From the NCBI GenBank assembly GCA_028023455.1, contig JAQFVV010012400.1:15057490-15121489 (forward strand): 64,000 nucleotides of DNA. Reading direction: 5' to 3'. This document shows positions 34,920-46,994 of the stretch, piece by piece. A program made the position numbers and the translations under genes. The DNA comes from Epiperipatus broadwayi (lineage: Eukaryota; Onychophora; Udeonychophora; Euonychophora; Peripatidae). The notes beneath the pieces are model-generated. The model saw only the letters and a program-made list of their open reading frames with translations, was not told where the DNA came from and made no database searches. Within the stretch, counting starts at the first letter, position 1; every line of letters starts with the position of its first letter.

Positions 34920-35805
34920 AAGTGTATAATGATGGATTAGTAAGTTGGAAGAGCTTTTAAAGTAAGATATTATAAAAATACTGCTTCCAGCTTTATATTA
35001 CATGCAATTTAAAATTAAATATTAAATTTAGATTTTAATAATATTGAAAATTAAGTATACAAAATATTTTGTCATTTTTTCCCACAACATTTGCGTTCAC
35101 ATCATTTGATTCTATTTACTTGGCCCTAAAGATTTATATTCTAATATTTAGAAATTATAAATAGATATATAAATTACAATATAACCCTTTACTTTGAGCA
35201 TGAAACTCTTAAACTAAATATTAAGGCTATATTGTTACACCTTACATTTTAATGGCACACTATGTGACTTGAAAATATTAACATATTAATATAATACTAA
35301 ATATTTAAATCAGTTTTGACAAAATAATTATTGCCATGATCCTAGATATTTTTCTTCATATGCATTTATATTATTATAGCCATATGTGCTTAGTGTCTTT
35401 ATAAAATCTTGATTATGTTTGATATAACATTTATTGTCATTAACATTTACTTAATGAATTATTTGTTTTTGTTAATTAATTAGATATTTTTAGACACTAC
35501 TGAGAATAATTAAACCCAAAATCCAGATTGCTTACTGTTGTAATGGTAAATTTGAACTATTTATTTATTTAAAGATTGCATATCAGGGGACAATCAAAGA
35601 TTACAACATATATTTTTAAACTTTCAGAAGCAATTATAATATTATAATAAAATTTTACTTCAAAATAATTATTTAAATGAGTTCGTGTATTGTGAAGAAT
35701 GGTGTGAAATATGTAAAATCATATTATTGTCTTGCTTAATATGTTAAAGTAGCATATTATGCTTTGATGAGAAATTATGGCTTAGCAAAATGCCATTAAT
35801 TACAT
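34920..35805. other. A+T-rich DNA with no gene seen
   Basis: No coding or repeat signal supported. Confidence 0.5.
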
Positions 35806-35816
35806 AACTTATTATA

Positions 35817-36349
35817 AACTATAATACCTAAACAGCATTAAACTGTTGCACATGCGCTTTAGATTTTTTTAAATATAAAATGAATGAATACTAACACTTC
35901 AACAACCACACGATAAAGTCTTTGGAAAAGATAGAATGGCCATCTATCTTTTCAAACCCAAACGCTTTTGTATGGGCGAATCTTAAGTGTTTGAAAGTGA
36001 AAGTGTGAAGATATTAAATAATCACTTTAAAATACTTTTACATGCTTGAATGAATGACGTTAGTGAAATTTATTAGAATTTACGATACGTCATTCTTATT
36101 TGAAATTAAATGTATGTAAATAAGTCAATTATTTTATATAGCGTGATGTTTTTTTTTATAAACTATAATACCTAAACAGCATTAAACTGTTGCACATGCG
36201 CTTTAGATTTTTCAAATATAAAATGAATGAATACTAACATTTTATATTTAAAAAATCTAAAGCACATGTGCAACAGTTTAACGCTGTTTAGGTATTATAG
36301 TTTATAAAAAAAAACATTGCGCTGTATAAAATAATTGACTTATTTACAT
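35817..36349. mobile_element. Foldback MITE, family D, copy 3, with 11-bp target-site duplication
   Basis: Left part AACTATAATACCTAAACAGC...TGCACATGCGCTTTAGA is repeated directly at about 36163-36240 and then inverted at 36240-36310. The plan matches family D (CCCAAACGCTTTTGTATGGG, GCGAATCTTAAGTG, ATGAATGACGTTAGTGAAAT, then TTATATAGCG near the end). It is flanked by AACTTATTATA at 35806-35816 and 36350-36360, an 11-bp duplication in the range used by Mutator-like transposases. Confidence 0.85.
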
Positions 36350-36369
36350 AACTTATTATAATAATCTAT

Positions 36370-38080
36370 GTTTGCTTGATATATAATTAGTATTTGTTGA
36401 TAATATTCAAAACTATAATTATTTTTTTTTGTTTTCTGTCATTTTGTTTTAACAAGACATTTATTTGTGTATTACAATATTTATTTTCTAAATATTTCAC
36501 TCAGTTCTCTTTTTTTCTGAAGGTATTTTAAAATTAAAATGTAATGGAGTATTAAATCATGGAGAAATCTGCTACATCATTTGATAGGAATATGCTTCTA
36601 ATGTTCGTGTTTAGGAAGTATAGTTGAAATGACAAAATAAATTTAAAAGGTAGATGTAAAAATTGAGATAGAAGAATATATAAGATAGTAAATGATAAGA
36701 AAAAAATATATAAGGAAAAAATGTAAAAGAAAAAATATATTGGGGTTATATGAAAATACCAATGACACTATTGCATTTGCATCTAAAACCCACAATTTTA
36801 ACACACACAAAAAGATTAAAATTCTAAAATTTGAAAACTTATAAATTTTAATATATATGATTTGAATTGTATTGTTAATGATGGCAACAATCTATAAAAT
36901 TTAAAAAAGCTATAATGCTTTATTTGTATGTTAAAGCAAAATTAATAATTCAGTTTTGAAAAAATAAAAGTTGTACACTGAAGGTAACAAATATCTAATA
37001 AAAACAAATCCACTGTTTATGAAATGGTAAAATAGAAAAAAAAATATATGCTAGAACTGCGTGCAATAAAAAGACAGAAAAGTTGAAGATAAAGAATATG
37101 AACAAAGCAAAAACTGCCCAAGCTATGCAGAAATTTTAGCAAAGAATCTGCTGGAAAAAGTGACATCAAGTTATTTATTAAAATAAAAAATGATTGCATA
37201 GATGCAGAAATTAATATGAATGTTGAAATGAGAAACCGTATCTTCTATGCTTTATCATCAATTTTCATCACAAGTATAATTTTATTTTTTGGAGAGTTAA
37301 GTTCCCTTAGGAACTTACCTAGATATAAGTATGATACATATATTTGTTTTATTTATCTAAAATTTTGATGGTAAATCATCATTAGGGTTATACATTTATA
37401 CATTAAGTCATAATAAAATACAATGGATAAATAATAATGAAATATTTGAAGGAATTTTAAGATCTTGACTAACTGTCAAAACTGTGTTCATTAGAAATGA
37501 ATCTTGGAAATCATTTACCTTTATATATATATATATCTATTCATTTTCTTATATATATATTGTTGCCATAAAATTATAATACTAATGTATTTTTAAAAAT
37601 AATGAATAAAAGAAATTTAATTTTGTTACAAAATTTAATGTTATGTGGGAGTAAGGAGGGGGTTCAAGTCAGCAAAGAAAATTTAATTAATTATTTAGAA
37701 TCAAGTGATGTTCAAAAGAATGTATAAATTAAAATCTCATTTTTGAATTTATATTTTAGGGTACCATTATCACTATGGTAAAAGGTGACAAGAAATATGT
37801 AATTACTGTAAGAGATTAGATAAAACCAAAAGTATTCGGAATTTAATTAAGAACAATGCAATTAGTAAAATATTGAATTTAAACTAGATCAAGCTTACAA
37901 TCAATAAGATTTTTTTAGATAGTAAAGAAAAGAATTTTCTCTAAGTTTAAAATTAATTAATCAATTTGGAAAACATTTGAATGCCTTTGTTTTGGGGGAT
38001 ATATATAGGTGCAGGGAAGAAAGTTTTATTCTTGTAAAGTTTTCTAAGTTGTTATAGATTATGTCATGATATAACCAGTG
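36370..38080. other. A+T-rich DNA with no gene seen
   Basis: Simple repeats only ((TA)n near 37522-37560). No exon or repeat family could be supported. Confidence 0.5.
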
Positions 38081-38084
38081 AGTA

Positions 38085-39170
38085 GAGCACCTTAATTTCT
38101 CTGACCATCTCCAAGGAATGTGAGTATGTGGAGTCCCCATGGTACTTATAAAATGTGATGCCGCTAAAGTCCCTGCCTATAATTGATGATCCAAGCTGCT
38201 GACATACTATGCCTTAGTGATCAGTAGAAAGCCCCTAGTATAATGCCACTGAGTGACCAGCCAGCTAATATCCAAAAGCACTACCCCATAGGACCAATGA
38301 ACTTGTCTTTCCCCCTCGCCCGCGCGGGGTTCCCCAACCCACCCCCCATTCCCTTGGCTCGCCGTTCTTCCAGCAGGGGCGGCTAGCTCAACCTAACTAA
38401 TAGTTTAACCTGCACCTTTACTTTTCAGACCTTAGCTTAACCTTAGATGGAGTTGCGTGCTTTATTCGTGGTTGGTATCTTGGTTGGTAAGTGTGGTTTG
38501 GTTTGATCTGATCTGAGCAAGAAGATCCGTTTTATTTAAAGTTTATTAAAACTAACAGTCAACACATTCTAGTGTATAATCTTCCAAGGTTTCATACAGG
38601 CACGTTCATTTGGGCGTCTCATCCTGTTCCCTTTAACTATTCAGGTGTGTGGTTATAGAGTCTGCCTATTTTTAATTGCTCATTTTGTGAACTGCTGCTT
38701 GTTGGTGTCTTTAGTGAGTGTGTGGTCACATTTTAAAGCTGTTTATTACTATTACGAGCACTAAATAAACTCAGATCGGTCAAAACTGATAACCAGTTCA
38801 AACCCAGTCAAAGCGAATGTTAATTTATATGGGAAAAGAACGGTTACCTTAGGTCACATGCTTGCCTATATTAAATTTAAAGAATAATGCGGGGTGTTCT
38901 TCCAGGTTCACTCAAGTTTATCTGAGCCGTTTGCTGCTTGATTGCTAGTCGGAAGTCGGTTGGCTTATGGAAAAATATCCCCCCCGTCATGAGTACCAAC
39001 CACTAATAAGGGTTTGTTACCGCTGTCGAGGCGCAAACGACCTAGTGTCTTTAAAAACCGCTGCACTATTTGTAACACCCCGTGCGTTAAAGCCCCGCCG
39101 CCTTAATTATGTGATCCCTTACCCCTGATGATGTTACCACAAGCAAAGCCAATATACACCCCTAAATCGG
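38085..39170 (+). other. G+C-richer island with CpG content
   Basis: Composition rises sharply, with a CpG-containing core at 38312-38395 (CCCCTCGCCCGCGCGGGGTT, CTCGCCGTTC) in a background where CpG is rare. Further blocks (AACACCCCGTGCGTTAAAGC, CGCTGTCGAGGCGCAAACG) are near 39020-39105. A piece near 38255 (GTGACCAGCCAGCTAATATC) resembles 45510 (GCTACCAGCCAGCTAACTCA), so part may be a dispersed repeat. It could instead be a promoter/5' region, as the splice signals at 38391-38492 suggest. Confidence 0.5.
38429..38486 (+). CDS. Candidate first coding exon with a signal-peptide start
   Basis: CCTAACTAAT (38391-38400, a good branch-point sequence) is followed by a pyrimidine-rich tract and CTTTTCAG, a strong 3' splice acceptor ending at 38428. 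The exon would carry 18 bases of leader, then ATG at 38447 encoding MELRALFVVGILV and a split Gly codon, and end at 38486 before GTAAGTG, a consensus donor. The peptide has the start of a signal peptide (charged residue then hydrophobic core). An acceptor so close to the start codon is what cis-splicing of a 5'UTR intron or spliced-leader addition would look like. I could not find the next exon. The signals are short enough to be chance, so confidence is modest; the gene is unidentified. Confidence 0.35.
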
Positions 39171-39174
39171 TTAT

Positions 39175-40510
39175 ATTCTTAATTGAACGCTCATAATAAA
39201 TTCATCCGCTTATTTTCCCTTAAATCGCTGGCATTTGTTGTATTGTTCTCCCCCCTTTTTCCGATACTACAGCTTAAATTTACCTGCTTCCTTTACTTTA
39301 TTTCTACCTGGTTTTTTATCATTTGTTCTTATTTTTTTCAATTAATCAACTGTAGCTCCTGTCTAATTTAATTTACTCTAAATATTATGCTTGGTAGGAA
39401 AACAATGACTAGTCTTCCTTTTATAATAATTATTTTGTATGTATTATTTTATAATCCTAAAACACCTATCCCACCTAACATAATAAATACTTAGACTATT
39501 ATTCAATAACATAATAATATCATCATTGTACCTTCTCATCTTAATAGTTACCTCAAGTCTTTAATGTACGTCCAAGTGTTGCGAACTTTTATAATTTAGT
39601 TCTGTGTTTCTTATTTCAATTAATTCGCGCTGTTTAATAGTTCCTAGGTATGTTTTTCCAATGTGTCAACCATCAGGGGAACTTCCTTCTTTGCGAGTGT
39701 TGCTGTTTCAGCGTTCCAGTGAATGGAGTGGGTTTATAGTCTTTGGGGTTTGTTCTTTTCTAATTCCCTTTTATGGTTTCATCTCTTTAACATCCTATTT
39801 CGTCCCGGCAGTCGGTTCCATGGTTCTTCCGGCGCTTGTGTTATAAGTGGCGTGGTTGGCGGGTAGCGAGCAACCCTGTTTGCCACTAGCCTCCATGTCA
39901 GGTCCTTCTATTTTTTGTTAAATTCTGCCAGCAAAAAACCAACCGTTACTTCTAAATCAGTCTGCTTATTTCTCGCTGTCTTGCTATCTGTCCTATTGCC
40001 TCCTTCCTTTTCCTTCTTATCTTCCAATCTATCTGGAATTTTTTATCAATTTCTTTTTCTTTTCTACTTCTTAATTTCCTTTCATTCTTTTGTACTTTAA
40101 TATTGAATGCTACTATTGCCTTCTTTCTTACTTTATCTCGTCCAATCTATTTGGAATTTGGTACAAGTTTCTTTTTAATTTTACAATTCTAATTATTTTC
40201 TTTCATTCTTTTAAATATTGAATGTTACTAATTGCAACATTCTTTTATCTCACTTTATCTTGTATCAATCTATTTAGAAATCTGGTACAAGTTTACTTTT
40301 TTTAATTTCACAATTATAATTTTCTTTCGTTCCTTTTCAAGTGATTTTCTTATTTAACAAAGAAGAAAGAGCGCTTCAGTTTTACACCCTCCCCTTTCCT
40401 TTCTAATCTTTCATCATTATTTAGCTTTTCTAATTTCTTTTAAAATAAGTTTTTAGAATCCTTTTAACTAAATTTTTCTTTCTTTTTTTTTTTTTCTATT
40501 TCTTTTAACG
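39175..40510 (+). other. T/C-rich strand-asymmetric domain
   Basis: Over about 1.3 kb the plus strand is strongly pyrimidine-biased (runs such as CTTTTTCCTTCTTATCTTCC are avoided by purines), quite unlike the balanced A+T-rich flanks. The frames at 39183, 39604 and 39915 are Phe/Leu/Ser-rich because of this bias and I do not regard them as genes. The block includes the tandem repeat at 40013. It may be a degenerated pyrimidine satellite or an intron with a strand bias from transcription. Confidence 0.5.
40013..40345 (+). repeat. Tandem repeat, about 118-bp period, roughly three copies
   Basis: The phrase (T)CCAATCTATTTGGAATTTGG, followed by ACAAGTTTCTTTTTAATTT, ACAATTCTAATTATTTTC, TTTCATTCTTTT and TATTGAATGTTACTA, starts near 40020, 40140 and 40262. 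Copies are diverged by about 15-20% by eye. Confidence 0.75.
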
Positions 40511-41582
40511 AAACCCTTCTCTTTATTAATATTATTGAGAATCAATAATATATACATGCGAGCCTACATTTATGTAGATATCGCAATATATATATATATA
40601 AAAAGCAATAGTATGCATATAATTAATTGCCCTAAAACGTAGCTTTATCTGTCAAGCTAATTCAAAACAGTTCTTAAAATTAGCATTATAAGTATGCTAA
40701 TAAAATGGGCTTAAACTACATAAAAATAATCTAGTTAAGATCTGAATCTGCTATAAATATTCTTAATTAAGGAGGGAAAGTATATTCGATGGGATTAATA
40801 CAAAATTAGCAAATATACTTTATCATCTCTAGACAATATATATATCCCTTCCAACTAATAAATATCAAAGGTTATAATTAAGATCGGTTAAGCAAATCTT
40901 AAAAAATACGTTTTACAATATATATATAACTATGTAAAGTGGTTGCGTTGTTTATTACCAATATTATAATTTCAAACAATGAATTAATAAAATAAAAAGG
41001 CTTTAAAAGTCTAAGCAAGTCAATTCTCCTTTATAAATTACTTACTTGGTTTCATTGTTTCAAATCTGAGCTATTATCACATTAACATAACAAATGCATT
41101 TAAACAAAATATTAAAATTACTGAAATTAGGCAAGACCGTTAGCTTGTAAGAATTGAAGAGAATAAATTTCGGACATTTAATGAGTAAAAAAAATGAAAT
41201 CTTTTAATTCATAAAAGTTTCAGCAGTTTATAAATTAGTAGTGGTTTTTCTTTTACATTATAGATAAATTACACAGCTGATAGTTTCGTTTTATAAGAGG
41301 GAATTGAAAGGTTTTTATAATTTAGTAGAACGTTCTTTTTAAAGTGTTTTAAGAATTTATAGATTAAAGTTCATACCGCAGCTTCTTTTTAAAATTACCT
41401 TTCTCTGCCTAGGTTAAATTTTTCTATTCTCCATGCAGTTGCTGGAAAGTCTATTCAAAGGAATGTTTAGAGGAATTGAGAGTCCATCTGGCTTCCGAGC
41501 CAGTAAATACATTATTCTACTCGATCATTTTGGATTCTGGTCTCCCCAACAATTTTCAGAAAAAAAGCTAAGAGTCTATTTC

Positions 41583-42075
41583 AGAAAAATCTGCAATATT
41601 TATATTCCCTAGATCAAAGCCAGCGACCATCTATTTTAAACACAATTTAGACTTCTAAGTTTTAGCCTTAGTCTCTTTTGATTCTTATCTTTTTTATCTT
41701 TTGCCCAAACTTTTACTGGTTTGATCTGGGAAAAGAAATTCATTACAATCTAATGAATGAATCTAAAACAATGTCAATAACCTAAGGACTATCTGATCAC
41801 ACCTGCAATTTATTCTAAATAAAAATCTGCGATATCTATATTCCCTAGATCAAAAGCCAGTGACTATCTGTTTTAAAACACAATTCAAACTTCTAAGTTT
41901 TACAGCAATCGTCTTTTTTTGATTCTAATCTCTCTTTTTTATCTTGTTGCCAATTTTTTACTGGTTTGATCTGGAAAGAAATTCGCTACAATCGTATGAA
42001 TGAGCTTTAAAACAATGTCAATAACCCAAGGACTATCTGATCCCACCTGCAAATTATTCTAAATAAAAATCTTAT
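41583..42075 (+). repeat. Tandem duplication, about 237-bp period
   Basis: AAAATCTGCAATATTTATAT then TCCCTAGATCAAAGCCAG at 41585 recurs at 41822 as AAAATCTGCGATATCTATAT. Further shared marks are CTTCTAAGTTTTA, TTTTTACTGGTTTGATCTGG and AACAATGTCAATAACC.AAGGACTATCTGATC. No coding content recognised. Confidence 0.85.
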
Positions 42076-42239
42076 TACCAATCTGTGAATTCGCATGTGA
42101 TTTATAATTTACTTAAACCAAACTTGTTAAAGGATATTTAGCCACATTTTCTAAACAAAATAACCTTTATACAATATATTATTTATATAAATGCTGCAAT
42201 ATATCTATACAAAATTTAATATCATTATCATTTACAGGT

Positions 42240-42420
42240 GCTTGTATGTGTGATAATAAACATATAATTGTTTGAATGCATATCAAACTGTGACTACATA
42301 TACAACTGTATAAATGAATATCGCTGTGTGGATATATACAACTGTATAAACATATATATACAGCTGTGTAAAGGCATATAATACTGAGTGGATACATATA
42401 CATGTGTACTAAAGAGTGTT
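42240..42420 (+). repeat. Degenerate short tandem repeat
   Basis: Irregular units of about 25-35 bases based on ATATACAACTGTATAAA and GTGTGGATA. The 110-codon minus-strand frame over it is a by-product of the repeat (Tyr/Ile/Cys/Leu-rich, periodic). Confidence 0.6.
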
Positions 42421-42529
42421 TAAAACCGGCATAGATGTGTCTATGGAGACATAAAGGTGAAACAGATAGAAGGACAGTAATATCTGTTTCACTATACAGG
42501 GCAGTTAGCATAGTGTTTTAATATCTACC

Positions 42530-44070
42530 AAAATCCTTCAAAGATCTGTTAAAATAGTGATTTGTTAACTTTGTAGATCTCAATTTATCAGTAAACAATT
42601 ATATCCTCTCCAATATTCTGCTTTCTTTGCTTTAAATAATTTATTTATTAATCGTTCTTTTAAAATCTGTTTTCCTTAGTATTATATAAAATAGTCTTAT
42701 TATATTATCAAAATGTTTTGTTATTCTATTATAACACATGCTTAATTAATTCAATATTAGGGAAGATCGACTATTGCAATATACTCGATCTTTCTTAAAT
42801 CTGCTAGACTCATTATATAAGAATCAAGTGATGGAGATAAATTTAGTAAATCTATCTCAATGACAAAATATTTTGATGTATCTAAAAATCAGCTCAGTAA
42901 TTAAATAAAATCAAAAAATTTAATTCTAATTTTTATATATATATTTTAAACTTGTCTATTTAAAATCTGTTATTTCAAAAATGTCATTTACCATTAACTG
43001 CATACAAGTGGTTCATTAACGGATACATATATGCTGTTATGTCGCTTTCAAATAATAATAAAAAAAGGTTGATAAATAAATATAAAAGTTGATAATTTTA
43101 TTTAAATCAATATATATATAATTGCACAGATGGAAAACTATCAAATAATTATTTAAAAATTAAAGTAAAAAAAAATAATATAAAGATAAAATATTTTTTT
43201 GTTTTTTTTAAGGAATGTAAAAGAAAATAAAAACCGTTAATTATTTTCTATTCAAAAATTATGTTTAAATCTTAGTAGAATGGAAATGATTTTTTTTATT
43301 TAAATGAAATGATATAATAGTAAACAGGCCCTTGAGGGCATTTAACTGATTATCAGTCAGATAAGAGATCAATTAAAAAAATCCTAGTAATAAAATGATG
43401 TTCCTGCTCAAAAGTGAACTACCCAATAAATGATGCAGATGAACATATGATTCACAGAGAAAATCATTATTGCCAAGCTAGGAAAGATCAATCCTGGAAT
43501 TTGATGATAAGGAATTCAAAATGATATAAAAGGGAAGAGAAGAAAACTTTGGTAAAGTGGAGTTTTATTCTTTTATATTGCTTTTGTCGATTATGTAAAA
43601 TTTTAAAAAATGTATTTGTGTATTACAGACCTCCAAAATATAGGGATCACATAATAAATTAGTTTTGCATATTTGCATCAGCTGAAATGGGTGCCAGAGT
43701 GATGGTTCCTGAAAAGCAGCAAATGACGGACTGATTTTCCTGAAAACAATATAATATTAAATGGACTTCAATTGGAGTTGTGTGATGCATCAAGGACCAC
43801 AATAATGGAATCCAGTAATCTGAGCCATGGAAAGTATGAACTTTTGTCTTAAATGAGATATGAACTTTAATAATCTAAAATAAGAACATTTCAAATACTT
43901 AAACCTAAACAGTACCTAACTCATAAAGTCTCTTATCTGATTAAGCAAAAATTTAAATTATTTGTTATATTTTTCTTTTAATATGTTTGCTATTATTATT
44001 ATTTTCATTCTTGTAATTTCTTTTAAATTAATAATTTAAAAATAAGCATAAATGGCTACATAGATTCATA
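42530..44070. other. A+T-rich DNA with no gene seen
   Basis: A region at about 43400-43860 is a little less A+T-rich, but I could not find an open exon bounded by splice signals in it. Confidence 0.45.
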
Positions 44071-44073
44071 AGA

Positions 44074-44342
44074 TTATGTTAGTTTAAGTGGGTTAATTTT
44101 GGGCTGTTTGTTTTGTAGTTGAATCGGTGCTGGTGAAGGGATGTACGGGGTTTTTATATCAATATAATCTGGACAGATGCTTGGATTCTCATTCCCTTGT
44201 GCAATGTTAGCATATAGAGTATAGTACCCAATTAAATGCATGACCAAAAGTGTAACCATAACATTGCCAATGGTCGTAGATGTATTTCCTATGCCATTGA
44301 TCTCCTTACACTCTGGATGGAACAGTAAACTGGCAAAGACCA
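44074..44342 (-). CDS. Candidate terminal exon of a membrane protein (unidentified)
   Basis: The minus-strand frame is open from a possible acceptor (GTGAAACAG, exon starting at 44342) to TAA at 44074, about 88 codons. It begins VFASLLFHPECKEINGIGNT, has a hydrophobic segment GNVMVTLLVMHLIGYYTLYA that fits one transmembrane helix, then a proline-rich hydrophilic tail (ICPDYIDIKTPYIPSPAPIQ). The mixed, non-low-complexity composition is unlike the spurious frames nearby, and it contains two cysteines before and after the helix. The acceptor lacks a good pyrimidine tract. I do not recognise the family; it could be a real last exon or a relic of one. Confidence 0.35.
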
Positions 44343-44439
44343 CTGTTTCACATTTATAGAATATTTCTTTTATATATATTTCCAAATAATTACCTTGCCG
44401 GACAGATGCACATTCCTGTACTGGATGAGAGTCATTATT

Positions 44440-45012
44440 TCTTTAATAACATCATGCTACAGATGCACATTCCTGTCAGCATGGTTTTTATGTTAACAGC
44501 TTCATTTTGCATTGATCATATTGGTATATCAGTAAGCTGACAGTGATTTGGGCATGAACTTGTAGCCTGGAGTTAAAAGAATCAAGTTAATTATATGCAT
44601 ATTCTATGAAGCATATTTAAGTTTAGCAAAATACTGAAATTGTATTAAATCTCTTAAATGCATCCATCTGTGCATAAAACGTAAATTAAATTTATTCAGT
44701 AACTAATTTAGTTTCCAGAATTTTTCCTTTTAATGTGTGTGTGCATAATTCTAAAAACATTTTGTTTAATTAATTTTGGTAGTAACTTATTTTTATGTAT
44801 TTTTAATAAAAATGTTTTAAAATCAAGAGTTAGAAAATTTTTAAATAGACAGCATAATATTATAAGCTTAGCTATTTTGAGAATTAGTGATTGGGGTTTT
44901 TGGTACAAAAAAATAATGACTCTCATATATATCTGCCATCTTTATAAATTTTCTAGGTTCAAATAGCCTCATGGCACTCTGGCATGGCAGATAGGTTGAG
45001 TCGTACTGTTAT
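44440..45012 (+). repeat. Dispersed repeat H, copy 1 (about 570 bp)
   Basis: Aligns along its length with 49180-49765: CAGATG.A.ATTCCTGTCAGCAT, TTCATTTTGCA.TGATCA, TGGAGTTAAAAG, CATCTGTGCATA, AATTAATTTTGG.AGTAACTTAT and TTTATAAATTTTCTAGGTTC followed by AATAG.CT..TGGCAC. The two copies differ by roughly 20% by eye and lie in the same orientation 4.7 kb apart. The end block GGTTC(G/A)AATAG is B-box-like. It may be the 3' end of a non-LTR element. Confidence 0.8.
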
Positions 45013-45014
45013 AA

Positions 45015-46990
45015 TATGTATACTGCAGATATGCTTTTAATTTTAGAAAACTTGTGACATGACTAATGAAATATATATGTATACTGCAGACATGATATTT
45101 TTAATTCTATAAAACTTATCTATAATGAAATATATGATACAATAGTTTAATTCTATAAAAATTTTATACAATATATAGGTTAACATTGTAGCCAATTCTA
45201 TCAATATTTCTTTAGATATATAAGACCTATGGGGTGGACCTCTAATTAAGCAGGAAGAAATTTTCTTTATCAAAATTTTTTATGATAGAATAATTGCATA
45301 GGCTGTGATTTAGCCTATATATTGTAATGGGATGAGGTATCGAAATAAGGAATGGCTGAACCTGGGGTGATGGGAAAACAGCACTCGCAGTCCATTTAAT
45401 GAAATACAAATATCAATAATTTGAAAAATTATCTATAAGTAAATATTTAAAGATATAAGAGTATGAGATTAAAGAATCTCTGAGAGCATTGTTGTGAGCA
45501 TTGAGCTACCAGCCAGCTAACTCAGAAAAGCAACTACAATAATTAATCATCAACCAGCATTATAAATAAAAGTAAGTATAATTACTCAAGAGAAATAACC
45601 ATCCATCATCATCAATGATGGGAATAAACAAATTAGTACAATAAATCAGAATAAAATCAACAGTCCATCTTGTGGCTGGATTGGAAATGGGTCTTCTGTA
45701 GACCAGGCTAACTATTGAGCCTTTGCCAGCTTGGGCAATTATTTAAACATAACTTGGATGCACCAGCTTAGTGCCCATCCATTAAAATACACAATAATCA
45801 GAAATCAAAACAATAATGCTGGGACATTAAAACATGCTGATCATCATCAATGCTCAGACCACTTGTACTGGCCAACTATAAACGTAAATTTTTAATAAGA
45901 CTAAAGTAAAATAAAAGATAATAGTGCATGGGCTTTAAAGAGTATCCTCTTTTGCGCCAACCAGGATGATGATTGATCATCTCTGGATGCCCAAAGCACT
46001 AAGTACACATCCCCATTTATCCGTGTCCGAATCTAGCTCAGAGAACACAAGCTCTATTACTGTATGTGAACAAGAGATGATGGAAACAATTTTAACAATT
46101 AAATACGTTTATTAATAACAATAAAAAAATGATATTTAAGGTCTTATAGGTTAAGGGTTCTGATTTTGAATGGTATACAAAATTATATACACAACTAAAG
46201 TTATTACATTGTTTTACAATATTTCTCAATTAATTTCTACAAAAGCATATATATATTCGTACACAGATGTGTGTTTTATAATATACAAGGAAGACATTTC
46301 AATTAAACATAAAATAATTATTACATTTGTGATTTACATCATTACTATTCAACATTTAAATCATTACATTGATTTACATATATGTGTGCACAGATGCGCA
46401 ATTTATAATATACAATTAATATTCACTAACAAAAAAAATGATTAAATTGTACATATATCTTATAATTGACAAGCATTGGTATCTGCAATACAATTGACAG
46501 ATATACGCATACATACATGCGTGTGATTTCTGAACATATTTAATTTTTACATAAAAATAATACATGATTAAGCTTTTAAATTATGTTTTAAATAATACAA
46601 ATACTTATGCTAGGTTTACTACAACACGTATATAGAATCGCACAGATTATTAGCAAATTTAATTTTGTCAAACAATAAATAACAATACTTTTATAATTAA
46701 TAATTTCATAAAATTTACATACTTGTTATGACAATAAAAGTTATTTTCACAATTATTCGTTGTTCAAAATGTATAAATTGCTTTTCTTATTTTATAGTAA
46801 GTTCCACTCTTTATCGATTAGTTTCTTAAAAGAAATAAATACTATCAATTTTTTTTTCTTTTAAAACAAAGTTATTTGCTTGTTTGCTTTACTTTTAAAA
46901 TGTCTCTTTTTCTCTTTTTAATAAATGAAAGATAATATCGTTTTATAGAATCCAAGAAATATATAAATTTAAAAATGTCTTTCTGCTTGA
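45015..46990. other. Mixed A+T-rich DNA with unclassified repeat pieces
   Basis: Patches at about 45340-46080 are less A+T-rich and carry CTACCAGCCAGCTAACTCAG (also near 38255) and TTTGCGCCAACCAGGATG (45953; compare 10797 and 47209). These shared phrases suggest old retroelement fragments, possibly LTR and primer-binding-site regions, but I cannot assemble an element. The remainder (46170-46990) is A+T-rich with (TA)-type simple sequence. Confidence 0.4.
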
Positions 46991-46994
46991 TTAG

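Noticed and set aside
39126-39160. CTGATGATGTTACCACAAGCAAAGCC in the G+C-richer island, with a pairable helix II
   Set aside because: The required GAAA is missing (AAGCC instead) and no helix I or III could be drawn.
39604-40100. Hydrophobic frames that could suggest membrane proteins
   Set aside because: The hydrophobicity follows from T-rich codons in a pyrimidine-biased strand; no splice signals or domains.
42179-42511. 110-codon minus-strand frame, the second longest in the window
   Set aside because: Its Tyr/Ile/Cys/Leu periodicity follows the degenerate tandem repeat beneath it.
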